From positions 38,632-102,631 of the forward strand of contig JAJFGL010000030.1 in the NCBI GenBank assembly GCA_021776135.1: a stretch of DNA of 64,000 nt, read 5' to 3'. This DNA comes from Kiloniellaceae bacterium (GTDB lineage Bacteria; Pseudomonadota; Alphaproteobacteria; Kiloniellales; J153). Shown in pieces: positions 25,496 to 34,695 of the stretch (positions are counted from its first letter, which is position 1; each line of letters opens with the position of its first letter). The notes under the pieces are model-generated. The model was given only the letters and a program-made list of their open reading frames with translations, did not search any database and was not told where the DNA came from. A program made the position numbers and the translations under genes.

Positions 25496-28257
25496 GCGGC
25501 CCGATCGTTTTCTCACTCAACGGCCAAGAGGCCGAAGCCGCACCCGGCGAGTCCATCTGGCAGGTCGCGCAACGTCAAGGCGTGGAGATTCCGCATTTGT
25601 GCCATGCGCCGGAGCCCGGCTATCGCCCCGACGGCAACTGCCGGGCCTGCATGGTCGAGATAGAGGGCGAGCGCGTCCTGGCCGCGTCCTGCATACGCGC
25701 GCCGAGCGCCGGCATGAAGGTGCAGACGGCCAGCGCGCGGGCCAAGAAATCCCGCGCCATGGTTTTCGAACTTCTGGCCGCGGACCAACCGGCGCGCGCC
25801 ACCTCCCACGACCCGGAATCGAAATTCTGGACCTGGGCCGACAAAGTGGAAGTCAGCGAAAGCCGTTTCCCAGCGGCCAAGGCATACCCACCCGATTCCA
25901 GCCACGGCGCCATGCGCGTCAACCTGGACGCCTGCATCAATTGCACCCTGTGCGTGCGCGCGTGCCGGGAGGTCCAGGGCAACGACGTGATCGGCATGGC
26001 CTTTCGCGGCCAGGGATCGAAGGTGGTCTTCGACTTCGACACCCCCATGGGGACAAGCACCTGCGTCGCCTGCGGCGAGTGCGTTCAGGCCTGCCCGACA
26101 GGGGCGCTGATGGAGGCCTCGCTGCTGGACGACGCCGGCACCCGCACCGGCTACGCGGACCGCGCCGTCGATACGGTCTGCCCCTATTGCGGCGTCGGCT
26201 GCCAGATCACGCTGAACATCAAGGACGACAGTATCCTTACCGTCGATGGGCGCGGCGGCCCCGCGAACCAAAACCGCCTGTGCGTGAAAGGCCGTTTCGG
26301 TTTCGACTATATTTCGCACCCGCACCGCCTGACCAAGCCCATGATCCGGCGCGAGGATGCGCCCAAGTCGGGCGCTATCCAAATCGACCCGGCCAACCCC
26401 TGGACTCATTTCCGCGAAGCGACCTGGGAGGAAGCCCTGGAGCGTGCGGCGGCGGGCTTGAAGAAGGTCATAGACCGGGACGGCGGGCCGGCCCTCGCCG
26501 GTTTCGGTTCCGCCAAGGGCACCAACGAGGAAGCCTATCTGTTTCAAAAGCTGGTGCGCGTGGGTTTTCATACCAATAACGTGGATCACTGCACCCGGCT
26601 GTGCCATGCCTCCTCCGTCGCGGCCTTGATGGAGGGTATCGGCTCCGGCGCCGTGACCGCCCCCTTCATGGCCGCCAAGGACGCGGAGTGCATCATCGTC
26701 ATCGGCGCGCGGCCGGCGCAGAACCACCCGGTCGCCGCGACCTTCCTGAAGAACGCGGTGAAACGCGGCGCCAAGCTGATCCTGATCGACCCGCGCCGCC
26801 AGGAACTGGCGCGCTATGCCACCCACATGCTGCAATTCAAGCCGGGCCAGGATGTGGCGCTGCTCAACGCCATGATCCACACCATCGTCGAGGAAGGCCT
26901 GACCGACACGCAATACATTCAGGCCAACACCCAAGGCTTCGAAGACCTGAAGGAACGGATCAAGGACTTCAGCCCGGAAGACATGGCAGCGGTCTGCGGT
27001 ATCGACGCGGCGACCATTCGCGAGGTGGCGCGCATCTACGCCACGGCGCGAACCTCGATCGTATTCTGGGGCATGGGGATATCCCAGCACGTTCACGGCA
27101 CCGACAACGCGCGCTGCCTGATCGCCCTATCCTTGATTACCGGTCAGGTCGGACGGCCCGGCACCGGGCTGCACCCCTTGCGCGGTCAGAACAATGTCCA
27201 GGGCGCCTCCGACGCCGGCTTGATCCCGATCGTCTATCCCGATTACCGCCCGGTCGATTCGGCGGAGGTGCGCCGGGAATTCGAGGATTTCTGGGGCGCC
27301 GATCTCGATCCCAAGCGGGGCCTGACCGTGGTCGAGATCGTCAATGCGATTCTCGCCGGCCGGATCAAGGCCATGTACATCATGGGCGAGAATCCGGCCA
27401 TGTCGGACCCGGATCAAAACCACGCGCGCGCGGCCCTCGCCAAGCTCGAACACCTGGTGGTGCAGGACATCTTTTTGACCGAGACCGCCTGGCACGCCGA
27501 CGTGGTTCTACCGGCCTCGGCGGCGGCGGAAAAATGGGGCACCTTCACCAATACCAACCGCCAGGTTCAGATCGTGCGGGCGGCCTTCGACCCGCCGGGC
27601 GAAGCGCGTCAGGACTTGGCGCTGATACAGGAACTCGCGAACAGGATCGGCCTGAATTGGCGCCATGGCCACCCCAAGGATGTCTTCGCCGAGATGGGAC
27701 GGATCATGCCCTCGCTCAAGAACATAACCTGGGAGCGCCTGGAGAGGGAGGAATCGGTGACCTATCCCTGCGACGCGCCGGACAAACCGGGCAACGAGAT
27801 ACTCTTCGGCGACGGCTTTCCCACCGAAACCGGGCGCGGGCGCATTGTGCCCGCCGGCCTGGTGCCGCCGGACGAGCTGCCGGACGAGGCCTACCCCATG
27901 GTCCTGACCACGGGGCGTATGCTCGAACACTGGCACACCGGCGCCATGACCCGCCGGGCCGCGACCCTGGATTCCCTGGAGCCGGAAGCCGTCGCCTTTC
28001 TGAATCGCCGGGATGTGGACCGCCTGGGTATCGCCCCCGGCGATATGATCTCCGTCGCCACCCGGCGCGGCGAGATCGCCATCAAGGTGCGCCAGGACAA
28101 CGACGTGGCCCAGGGCATGATCTTCATCCCCTTCTGCTTCGCCGAGGCGGCCGCGAACCTGCTGACCAACCCGAAGCTCGACCCTTACGGCAAGATCCCG
28201 GAATTCAAGTTCTGCGCCGCGCGCATCGAGGCGCTTCGTACCGCGGCGGCGGAATAA
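25492..28257 (+). CDS. fdsA: NAD-dependent formate dehydrogenase alpha subunit FdsA
   Basis: Molybdenum (or tungsten) bis-MGD catalytic subunit that oxidises formate to CO2 in the cytoplasm; no signal peptide is seen. From ATG 25492 (ATGA overlap with fdsB) it has 921 residues. An N-terminal [2Fe-2S] domain (Cys near 37-66) and two [4Fe-4S] ferredoxin motifs (CINCTLCVRAC and CVACGECVQAC, about 148-205) come first. The NapA-like core follows, with CPYCGVGC. The metal ligand is Cys371 in HCTRLCHASS: cysteine, not selenocysteine. The C-terminal molybdopterin-dinucleotide domain ends near 915. The accessory genes fdsC/fdhD and fdsD are not adjacent. Confidence 0.95.
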   Translation: MSGPIVFSLNGQEAEAAPGESIWQVAQRQGVEIPHLCHAPEPGYRPDGNCRACMVEIEGERVLAASCIRAPSAGMKVQTASARAKKSRAMVFELLAADQPARATSHDPESKFWTWADKVEVSESRFPAAKAYPPDSSHGAMRVNLDACINCTLCVRACREVQGNDVIGMAFRGQGSKVVFDFDTPMGTSTCVACGECVQACPTGALMEASLLDDAGTRTGYADRAVDTVCPYCGVGCQITLNIKDDSILTVDGRGGPANQNRLCVKGRFGFDYISHPHRLTKPMIRREDAPKSGAIQIDPANPWTHFREATWEEALERAAAGLKKVIDRDGGPALAGFGSAKGTNEEAYLFQKLVRVGFHTNNVDHCTRLCHASSVAALMEGIGSGAVTAPFMAAKDAECIIVIGARPAQNHPVAATFLKNAVKRGAKLILIDPRRQELARYATHMLQFKPGQDVALLNAMIHTIVEEGLTDTQYIQANTQGFEDLKERIKDFSPEDMAAVCGIDAATIREVARIYATARTSIVFWGMGISQHVHGTDNARCLIALSLITGQVGRPGTGLHPLRGQNNVQGASDAGLIPIVYPDYRPVDSAEVRREFEDFWGADLDPKRGLTVVEIVNAILAGRIKAMYIMGENPAMSDPDQNHARAALAKLEHLVVQDIFLTETAWHADVVLPASAAAEKWGTFTNTNRQVQIVRAAFDPPGEARQDLALIQELANRIGLNWRHGHPKDVFAEMGRIMPSLKNITWERLEREESVTYPCDAPDKPGNEILFGDGFPTETGRGRIVPAGLVPPDELPDEAYPMVLTTGRMLEHWHTGAMTRRAATLDSLEPEAVAFLNRRDVDRLGIAPGDMISVATRRGEIAIKVRQDNDVAQGMIFIPFCFAEAAANLLTNPKLDPYGKIPEFKFCAARIEALRTAAAE

Positions 28258-28264
28258 CGGCGGA

Positions 28265-29596
28265 CTAGCGTTCCGGCGACGTGGCGCGCTTTAGATAGGC
28301 GATCAGTTCTCCCCGGTCATCGTCCCGGGGCATACGCTGCAAGGGCATCTTACTGCCGGGTGTGTAGATGTGGGGGCCTTGCGCGAACAAGGCGTCGATG
28401 GTGGTTTCGTTCCAGACCACGTCGCTGTTCTTCAAGGCATCGGAATAGTCGTAGCCGCCGAGGGTGCCGGCGCGGCGCCCGAAGACGCCGTACAGCGTCG
28501 GGCCCGCGCGCTTGACGCCATCGGCGGTTAGGGAATGGCAAACGGCGCAGCGGCGAAACAGGGCGGCGCCGCGTTCCGCCCCCTCGATCTCGGGCACGGC
28601 GGGGCCCGCCGCGACCCGCCGCGACCCATCGGAGCCGATCTCCGCCCCCGTGGCCAAGTCCCAGACACGCACGACTTCATCGGAACCGGCGGACAGAAGA
28701 CGCCGCCCATCGGGGGTAAAAGCCAGGGCCCACACCGGCCCCCGGTGCCCAAATAGGGCGCGGGCAAAAGTCCGCGTCTCCAGGTTCCACAGCAGGACGG
28801 TGTTATCGGCGCCGCCAGAGGCCGCGAAACGGCCGTCGGCGGAAACCGCGACCCCGAAAATCGGCTTTTCATGGCCCGGCAGGGAGGCAAGCTCGACCCC
28901 CTGCTCCAAATCCCAAAGGCGCAGGGTCTTATCCACGGATACCGTCACCGCCCGCTTGCCGCCGGGCAGAAAGGCGAGCGAGGTGATGCCGAAATCGTGG
29001 CTGGCGAGGTCCAGTTCCAAAGCGGTGTCGGCGACCCGCCAGAGGCGCAGGTGCGAATCGTAATTCCCGGTCAAAAGTTGGCGGCCATCCGGGGAGAAGG
29101 CGACGGCGTTGACGTTGCCGCCCTTGGTCTCGATCGTGGCGGCGGGCGATTTACCGTCCAAATCCCAAAGGCGCAGACTGCGGTCCCACCCGGCGGTGGC
29201 GGCCAAGCGGCCATCGGGCGACACCGCCACCGCCGCGACCTTGCCCCGGTGACCGGAAAAACGGTGCAAGGGCGCGCCGCTAGCCGTATCCCAAAGGCGC
29301 AGGGTGCCGTCGTCGCTAACCGATACCAGGCGTTTGCCGTCCGGCAGGAAAGCCACCGCATTGACGCCGGCCTCGTGCCCCTCCAGACGGTGCAGCGCCC
29401 GCTGATCCGCGATATCCCAAAGCATGACGCTGTAATCGAAACTGGCGGTGGCGGCCATGGTGCCATCGGGCGAAACCGCCAAGCCCTTGACGAAACCGCC
29501 GTGGCCCTGAAGTTCGGCCCGCGATTCGCCCGCGCCGGCGATTACTGAAACCGCCAGCGCCGCCAGCGCGGATAAGAGTCGCGGCGCCCCTCGCAC
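28265..29596 (-). CDS. exported WD40 beta-propeller fused to cytochrome c
   Basis: A 443-residue protein with a signal peptide (about 1-28, ending SRA). Seven WD40 repeats follow (about 30-325), most ending in RLWD or LLWN-type strands, enough for one seven-bladed propeller. A C-terminal class I cytochrome c domain (about 345-438) has the heme motif CAVCH and a likely Met ligand in GSKMPLQRMP. The start is GTG, 2 bp after the stop of the cytochrome b subunit gene, so it is the last gene of the periplasmic formate dehydrogenase operon. A role as periplasmic electron carrier or acceptor for formate electrons is inference. The fusion itself is read directly. Confidence 0.88.
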   Translation of the reverse strand: MRGAPRLLSALAALAVSVIAGAGESRAELQGHGGFVKGLAVSPDGTMAATASFDYSVMLWDIADQRALHRLEGHEAGVNAVAFLPDGKRLVSVSDDGTLRLWDTASGAPLHRFSGHRGKVAAVAVSPDGRLAATAGWDRSLRLWDLDGKSPAATIETKGGNVNAVAFSPDGRQLLTGNYDSHLRLWRVADTALELDLASHDFGITSLAFLPGGKRAVTVSVDKTLRLWDLEQGVELASLPGHEKPIFGVAVSADGRFAASGGADNTVLLWNLETRTFARALFGHRGPVWALAFTPDGRRLLSAGSDEVVRVWDLATGAEIGSDGSRRVAAGPAVPEIEGAERGAALFRRCAVCHSLTADGVKRAGPTLYGVFGRRAGTLGGYDYSDALKNSDVVWNETTIDALFAQGPHIYTPGSKMPLQRMPRDDDRGELIAYLKRATSPER

Positions 29597-29598
29597 CG

Positions 29599-30720
29599 CT
29601 ATTCCGCGGGCTGTCCGCCGCCGGTAGCGGCCCCGCCGTGTTCCTTCGCGTACCAGAGGTTGTGATGCTCGCGAGCCCAGTTCTCATCGACCTGCCCGCT
29701 GCCCATGGCGGCGAAAGCGCCTTCCATGCCGAGGGAACCGATGTAGATATGCGCCATTATGATCGCGATCATGGCTATCCCGGTGATGGTGTGCCAGATC
29801 TGCGCGTACTGCATTTCTTGTATGGGCGCGACCGTGGCTGGCAAGTCGGCGCCGATAACGTTCAGAACCGTGAAAGATATCTCGAACAAGGGAATCGAGA
29901 ACGGGAACAGCAAAGAAAGACCCGTCGCGGCGAGAGACACGCCGCCAAGTATGACGGACCAGAAGATGATCTTCTGGCCGGCATTGAATTTTTCCGATGG
30001 CGGGTGAACGCCCTTGACGAACAGACCGCCGCCCTTGGCCATCCAGGCCAGGTCGTTCTTGTTGGGGATATTGTGGCGAACCCAAAGCAGGAACATCAGG
30101 ACCACCCCCGCCATAAAGGCGTAGGCGATGTAGTTGTGTATGAATTTCCCCGCCATGGAGATAGTCGAGAATATTTCCGGGCCGAAGGCCGGTAAAAGAA
30201 CATGGCGCCCGTAAAGCAAGTTCAGGCCCGTCAAGGCCAGCAGAATGAAGGATACGGCGGTCAACCAATGGGTGAAGCGTTCCAGGAAGTTGAAACGCTC
30301 GACGGTGCGGCCGCTGGGCCCCGCGTCGATTTTGATCCGTCCCCGAAGCGCGAAGAACAAGGCCAGCAGACCGATCGTACCGAGCACCGCCCAAACCCCA
30401 TAGACCGTCATGGGCCCGTTACGCCACGCCCGCCAGTTGTCGCCTTCCGATTGAATCATGATCCCGGCTTGCTTGTTGGGGATCGACACGCTGCCCTGCA
30501 GGCCCCGGCGCACGGCGCGCCAGATTTGGGCGTCGCTGCTGTTTCCCAAGGCCGCGCCCGGAACCCGGCCGCCGAGGGCTTCCGACGCATCGACTTCGCG
30601 CCCTTGAGTTTGGGCTTGGGCCGGTGCGGTAAAGGCCATGAATGCCATGGCGAACGCCATGGCGCAGGCCACAAGTTTCTTCGCGCGAATGTTACGCTCG
30701 GCGCCCATGCTTTCGCTCAT
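29599..30720 (-). CDS. formate dehydrogenase cytochrome b556 (gamma) subunit
   Basis: Membrane anchor and di-heme cytochrome b of a periplasmic formate dehydrogenase, passing electrons to quinone. The 373 residues have a cleavable signal (about 10-37, TAPAQAQ) and a periplasmic region. A hydrophobic helix lies at about 103-125, then a cytochrome b561-type domain (about 140-345) with four helices. Candidate heme His are in FNLERFTHWLTA, AGKFIHNYIAY, IWHTITGIAM and IIMAHIYIGSLG. It ends 2 bp before the WD40-cytochrome c gene and starts 26 bp after the small lipoprotein gene. An alternative start is the in-frame ATG at 30708. Confidence 0.93.
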   Translation of the reverse strand: MSESMGAERNIRAKKLVACAMAFAMAFMAFTAPAQAQTQGREVDASEALGGRVPGAALGNSSDAQIWRAVRRGLQGSVSIPNKQAGIMIQSEGDNWRAWRNGPMTVYGVWAVLGTIGLLALFFALRGRIKIDAGPSGRTVERFNFLERFTHWLTAVSFILLALTGLNLLYGRHVLLPAFGPEIFSTISMAGKFIHNYIAYAFMAGVVLMFLLWVRHNIPNKNDLAWMAKGGGLFVKGVHPPSEKFNAGQKIIFWSVILGGVSLAATGLSLLFPFSIPLFEISFTVLNVIGADLPATVAPIQEMQYAQIWHTITGIAMIAIIMAHIYIGSLGMEGAFAAMGSGQVDENWAREHHNLWYAKEHGGAATGGGQPAE

Positions 30721-30746
30721 CCCTTCAAGTCAAGTTCCCGGATCCG

Positions 30747-30944
30747 CTAGGCACCCTGCTGCATCAGCGTGCGCTGCCTCAGATCCTCCCGGTCGCGGTC
30801 GCTCAAGGCCCGGTCCTTCTGGCCCAGGTAAGTTCCCTTCTCATAATTCAGAACCCGGCCTTGTTCGGCCTGATCGCAGGCGGAAAGAATGAAGGCCGGG
30901 GCCAGGACCGTCAAAAGCGCGCGTCGAAGATTTTTTCGTAGCAT
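30747..30944 (-). CDS. small lipoprotein in the formate dehydrogenase operon
   Basis: A 65-residue predicted lipoprotein. A charged N-terminus (MLRKNLRRA) and hydrophobic stretch end in the lipobox ILSAC at Cys23. The tail is short and hydrophilic (NYEKGTYLGQKDRALSDRDREDLRQR). The start at 30944 is supported by AAGGTGG six bases upstream; the longer frame has no ribosome site. It lies between the Fe-S subunit gene (198 bp gap) and the cytochrome b gene on the same strand. I recognise no function. Its position suggests a part in assembly or anchoring of the enzyme. Bases 30945-31142 otherwise hold nothing I can identify. Confidence 0.72.
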   Translation of the reverse strand: MLRKNLRRALLTVLAPAFILSACDQAEQGRVLNYEKGTYLGQKDRALSDRDREDLRQRTLMQQGA

Positions 30945-31142
30945 GTGGTTCCACCTTCGAGTCGAGGGACATCTGCACCCTGGCCAAGCGGCCGCCATGA
31001 ATCAGCCTTGCCCGCTCGCCAGACTATTCCCCATATCGCCAATGGCATAAACATGGTGAAGATAAGGTTAACATTTCAAGACCTCAGGGACGGCGGTTGC
31101 CCGCCGCCCCTGGCCCCATCCCCCAAGTGCCGGCCTCTTGGT

Positions 31143-31739
31143 CTAAGAACCGGACTTCTGCTGATAGGCGGTGCCCCAGCCCCAAGCGCCGGAACCGAAC
31201 CCACGGGCAACCACCCGCTCGCGGTAGATGTCCGACACGATTGAACCGTCGCCGGCCAGCAAGGCCTTGGTCGCGCACATTTCCGCGCACAGCGGCAGCT
31301 TGCCCTCGGCTAAGCGATTGCGCCCGTACTTCTGGAACTCGGCCGAGGAGTGATCCTCGTCCGGCCCACCGGCGCAGAAGGTGCACTTATCCATCTTGCC
31401 GCGGCTGCCGAAATTGCCCGCCTGAGGATACTGCGGCGCCCCGAAGGGACAGGCATAGAAGCAATATCCGCAACCGATGCACAGATCCTTGGAATGCAGG
31501 ACCACGCCCTCTTCGGTTTGATAGAAGCAATCGACAGGGCACACCGCCATGCACGGCGCGTCCGAGCAGTGCATGCAGGCGACCGAGATCGAGCGTTCTC
31601 CCGGCTTGCCGTCGTTGATGGTTACGACCCGGCGGCGATTCACGCCCCATGGCACTTCGTGCTCGTTCTTGCACGCCGTGACACAAGCGTTGCACTCAAT
31701 GCAGCGCTCCGCGTCGCAGAGGAATTTCATTCTTGCCAT
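31143..31739 (-). CDS. formate dehydrogenase iron-sulfur (beta) subunit
   Basis: Electron-transfer subunit with four ferredoxin-type [4Fe-4S] motifs in 198 residues: CIECNACVTACKNEH (about 13-27), CMHCSDAPCMAVCPVDC (55-71), CIGCGYCFYACPFG (about 87-100) and a final CTFC...CAEMC arrangement (about 119-155). It would wire the catalytic subunit to the cytochrome b. AAGGAGG lies nine bases before the ATG, and 14 bp separate it from the catalytic subunit gene. It lacks the C-terminal membrane helix of E. coli FdnH/FdoH, which is common in the shorter FdhB group. Confidence 0.94.
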   Translation of the reverse strand: MARMKFLCDAERCIECNACVTACKNEHEVPWGVNRRRVVTINDGKPGERSISVACMHCSDAPCMAVCPVDCFYQTEEGVVLHSKDLCIGCGYCFYACPFGAPQYPQAGNFGSRGKMDKCTFCAGGPDEDHSSAEFQKYGRNRLAEGKLPLCAEMCATKALLAGDGSIVSDIYRERVVARGFGSGAWGWGTAYQQKSGS

Positions 31740-31753
31740 AATTCAGTTCCTCC

Positions 31754-34627
31754 TTAGGCCGGTTCGATACGGCACAGGGTGACTTTGGATTCCTGCATCT
31801 GGGTCACCGAATCATACCCGTAGGTCTGAACAGTGTTGGAGGCCTCGCCCAAAACATAAGGGTCGGCACCTGCAGGATATTTACTTCGCTGATCTTCGCC
31901 CATCCAATGACCGCCGAAGTGGAAGGGCATGAAGGCAAGACCGCGGCCGACACGTTCGGTCACCATCGCCATGACCTTGATCTTGGCGCTGTTTTCAGGA
32001 CCGTGCACCCAGACCATCTGGCCGTCCCGGATCTTTGAGTTGTTGGCGTCGACCGTATTGATCTCGACGAACATGTCTTGCTGCAATTCGGCGAGCCAGG
32101 GATTGGACCGGGTTTCCTCGCCCCCGCCCTCGTATTCGACCAAGCGGCCGGAGGTCAGGATTATCGGGAAATCTTGCGAGAAATCCTTGTCCTGGATCGT
32201 CTTGTAGAGGACCGGCAGACGATGCATGCGGCGGTCCTCGTAGGTCGGATAGTCGGCCACCAGATCGCGGCGCGGAGTATAGAGCGGTTCCCGGTGGATC
32301 GGTACCGGATCGGGGAAATTCCAAACCACGGTACGCGCCTTGGCATTGCCGAAGGGGGCGCAGCCATGCTTGATCGCGACCCGCTGGATGCCGCCCGAAA
32401 GGTCGGTCTTCCAGTTGGTCTTATCGCCCGCGACCTTTTCGATCGCCGCCACCTCGGCGGCGGTCAGATCCTTATCCCAACCGAGCTTCTTGAGCATGGT
32501 CATGGTGAATTCGGGATAACCGTCCTTGATTTCCGAACCGACCGGATAGCTGCCCTCGGCGAGCAGGTTCTCGCCCTCGCGCTCGACCCCGAAGCGGGCC
32601 CGGAAACACAGACCCCCTTCGGCCACCGGCTTGGAAGGATCGTAGAGCACCGGCGTGCCCGGGTGTTTCATCTCCGGGGGGCCCCATGACGGCCACGGCA
32701 TGCCGTAGTAATCGCCGTCCGCCGGTCCGCCGCGCGCTTGCAGGGTGGTCCGGTCGAAGGTGTGCTGGTTGTCCATGTGCAACCTGATGCGTTCCGGCGA
32801 CTGTCCGGTATAGCCGATGGTCCACATGCCCCGGTTGATTTCGCGGGTAATGTCTTCGACCAGCGGCTCGGTGCCATTGACCTGGATGTTCTTGAAGAAC
32901 TGATCCGCGAAGCCGAGCTTCTTGGCGAAGAGATACATGATCTCGTGATCGGGCTTCGATTCGAACAGCGGTTCGACAATCTTGTCGCGCCACTGAATGG
33001 ATCGATTCGACGCCGTGACCGAACCGTAGGTCTCGAACTGAGTCGCCGCCGGCAGCAGGTAAACGCCGTCGGTGCGATCGTGCATGACCGCGGTCATGGT
33101 CGGATAGGGATCGACCACGACCATGAGATCGAGCTTGCTCATGGCCTTCTTCATGTCGGGCAAGCGCGTTTGCGAGTTCGGCGCGTGGCCCCAGAACACC
33201 ATGGCGCGCAAGTTGTCGGGCTGGTCGATGTTGTCCTTGGCCTCAAGTGCCAAGTCGAACCAGCGCGATACCGGCACGCCCGCCGATTCCATCAGCTTCT
33301 TGGTGGCGAAGCGTTTGAGAAGGTACTCGTAATCGACCTCCCAGACCCGCGCCCAATGCTTCCAGGAGCCGGTTTTCAGGCCGTAGTAGCCCGGCAAGGT
33401 GTGACACAGCACGCCCAGATCGGTCGCGCCCTGCACGTTGTCATGGCCGCGGTAGATGTTGGCGCCGCCGCCGTTGGTCCCGATGGTGCCCAAGGCCAAA
33501 CCCAGGATGCAGTATGCCCGGGTGTTGTTATTGCCCGTGGTGTGCTGGGTGCCGCCCATGCACCAGATGATGGTGAAGGGCCGGTTGTTGGCCAGGGTCC
33601 GCGCGACCCGCCGGAGTTGCGAGCCGGGCACGCCGGTGACGCGCTCGGTCTCTTCCGGATTCCACTTTTTGACTTCCTGCTTGATCCGGTCCATGCCCCA
33701 GACGCGCTGGCGAATGAACTCCTTGTCTTCCCATTTGTTCTCGAAGACGTGCCAGAGAATGCCCCAGATCAGCGCGACATCGGTGCCGGGCCGGAAGCGG
33801 ACATATTCGTCGGCGTGGGCCGCCGTGCGGGTAAAGCGCGGGTCGCAAACGATGAGGGGGGCGTTGTTTTGTTCCTTGGCCTTCAGCATATGCTGCATGG
33901 CCACGGGATGCGCCTCGGCCGGATTGCCGCCGATCTGGAAGATCGCACGGGAGTTATGAATATCGTTGTAGGAATTGGTCATGGCGCCATAGCCCCAGGT
34001 GTTGGCGACACCCGCGACCGTGGTCGAATGACATATGCGCGCCTGATGGTCGCCGTTGTTCGACCCCCAGAAGGCATACAACTTACGGAACAGATACGCC
34101 TGTTCGTTGCTGTGCTTGGCCGATCCCAGCCAATAGACCGAATCGGGACCCGACTTTTCGCGGATCTCAAGCATCTTGTCGCCGATCTCGTCGATCGCTT
34201 GTTCCCAGGAAACCTTCTGCCACTTACCGTTGACCAGCTTGACCGGGTTCTTCAAGCGGCGTTCCCCGTGCGCGTGTTCGCGCACCGAGGCGCCCTTGGC
34301 GCAGTGCGCGCCCAGGTTGAAGGGACTGTCCCAGCCCGGTTCCTGGCCGATCCATACCCCGTCGCGCACTTCCGCGATCACGGTGCAGCCGACGGAACAA
34401 TGGGTGCAAACCGATTTGATTTGCTTGACTTGGCCAGTGGCCGCGTTTTGCGCTGCGGCCTTCTCGACTCTCCCGAAGGAAAGCGCGGCCCCAGCCGCGA
34501 CGCCGCCGGCGGTCAGGCCGGAACGTTTGAGGAAGCTGCGACGGTCAATAGCGCTACCGGATACACCGGCAAGCGCCTTTGACAAACGGGGGCCATTCGC
34601 AACCCCATTCGTCTTTTTGGTAAGCAT
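31754..34627 (-). CDS. Tat-exported formate dehydrogenase catalytic (alpha) subunit
   Basis: A 957-residue molybdopterin oxidoreductase of the periplasmic formate dehydrogenase group. A Tat signal with RRSFLK (twin Arg 29-30) is followed by GLTAGGVAAGAALSFG. The [4Fe-4S] site is CTHCSVGC with a later HCAKGAS. The metal ligand is Cys199 in ARICHSTTVAG, so it is a cysteine enzyme. The C-terminal molybdopterin domain (from about 820) includes the run MPFHFGGHWMGEDQ. AGGAGAGG precedes the ATG. The upstream small Tat protein gene and torD, and the downstream Fe-S and cytochrome b genes, complete the operon. Confidence 0.95.
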   Translation of the reverse strand: MLTKKTNGVANGPRLSKALAGVSGSAIDRRSFLKRSGLTAGGVAAGAALSFGRVEKAAAQNAATGQVKQIKSVCTHCSVGCTVIAEVRDGVWIGQEPGWDSPFNLGAHCAKGASVREHAHGERRLKNPVKLVNGKWQKVSWEQAIDEIGDKMLEIREKSGPDSVYWLGSAKHSNEQAYLFRKLYAFWGSNNGDHQARICHSTTVAGVANTWGYGAMTNSYNDIHNSRAIFQIGGNPAEAHPVAMQHMLKAKEQNNAPLIVCDPRFTRTAAHADEYVRFRPGTDVALIWGILWHVFENKWEDKEFIRQRVWGMDRIKQEVKKWNPEETERVTGVPGSQLRRVARTLANNRPFTIIWCMGGTQHTTGNNNTRAYCILGLALGTIGTNGGGANIYRGHDNVQGATDLGVLCHTLPGYYGLKTGSWKHWARVWEVDYEYLLKRFATKKLMESAGVPVSRWFDLALEAKDNIDQPDNLRAMVFWGHAPNSQTRLPDMKKAMSKLDLMVVVDPYPTMTAVMHDRTDGVYLLPAATQFETYGSVTASNRSIQWRDKIVEPLFESKPDHEIMYLFAKKLGFADQFFKNIQVNGTEPLVEDITREINRGMWTIGYTGQSPERIRLHMDNQHTFDRTTLQARGGPADGDYYGMPWPSWGPPEMKHPGTPVLYDPSKPVAEGGLCFRARFGVEREGENLLAEGSYPVGSEIKDGYPEFTMTMLKKLGWDKDLTAAEVAAIEKVAGDKTNWKTDLSGGIQRVAIKHGCAPFGNAKARTVVWNFPDPVPIHREPLYTPRRDLVADYPTYEDRRMHRLPVLYKTIQDKDFSQDFPIILTSGRLVEYEGGGEETRSNPWLAELQQDMFVEINTVDANNSKIRDGQMVWVHGPENSAKIKVMAMVTERVGRGLAFMPFHFGGHWMGEDQRSKYPAGADPYVLGEASNTVQTYGYDSVTQMQESKVTLCRIEPA

Positions 34628-34695
34628 TGACCTCTCCTATGGTTTGCTGTTCAGGCCGCCATGGCGGCCCATATCCAACTGAAAGAACCGCGCGC

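Noticed and set aside
26602..26604. Possible selenocysteine in the formate dehydrogenases
   Set aside because: The metal-ligand codon is TGC in fdsA and TGT in the exported enzyme. No in-frame TGA or SECIS-like context is present.
25513..27096. 527-codon open frame on the minus strand
   Set aside because: Lies wholly within fdsA on the opposite strand. Composition is typical of an antisense frame in GC-rich DNA and no family features are visible.
26601..28268. 555-codon open frame on the plus strand
   Set aside because: Shifted frame of fdsA, very rich in Arg, Gly and Pro, a shadow of the real gene.
32738..34582. 614-codon open frame on the plus strand
   Set aside because: Antisense of the formate dehydrogenase catalytic gene, with no ribosome site or recognisable domain.
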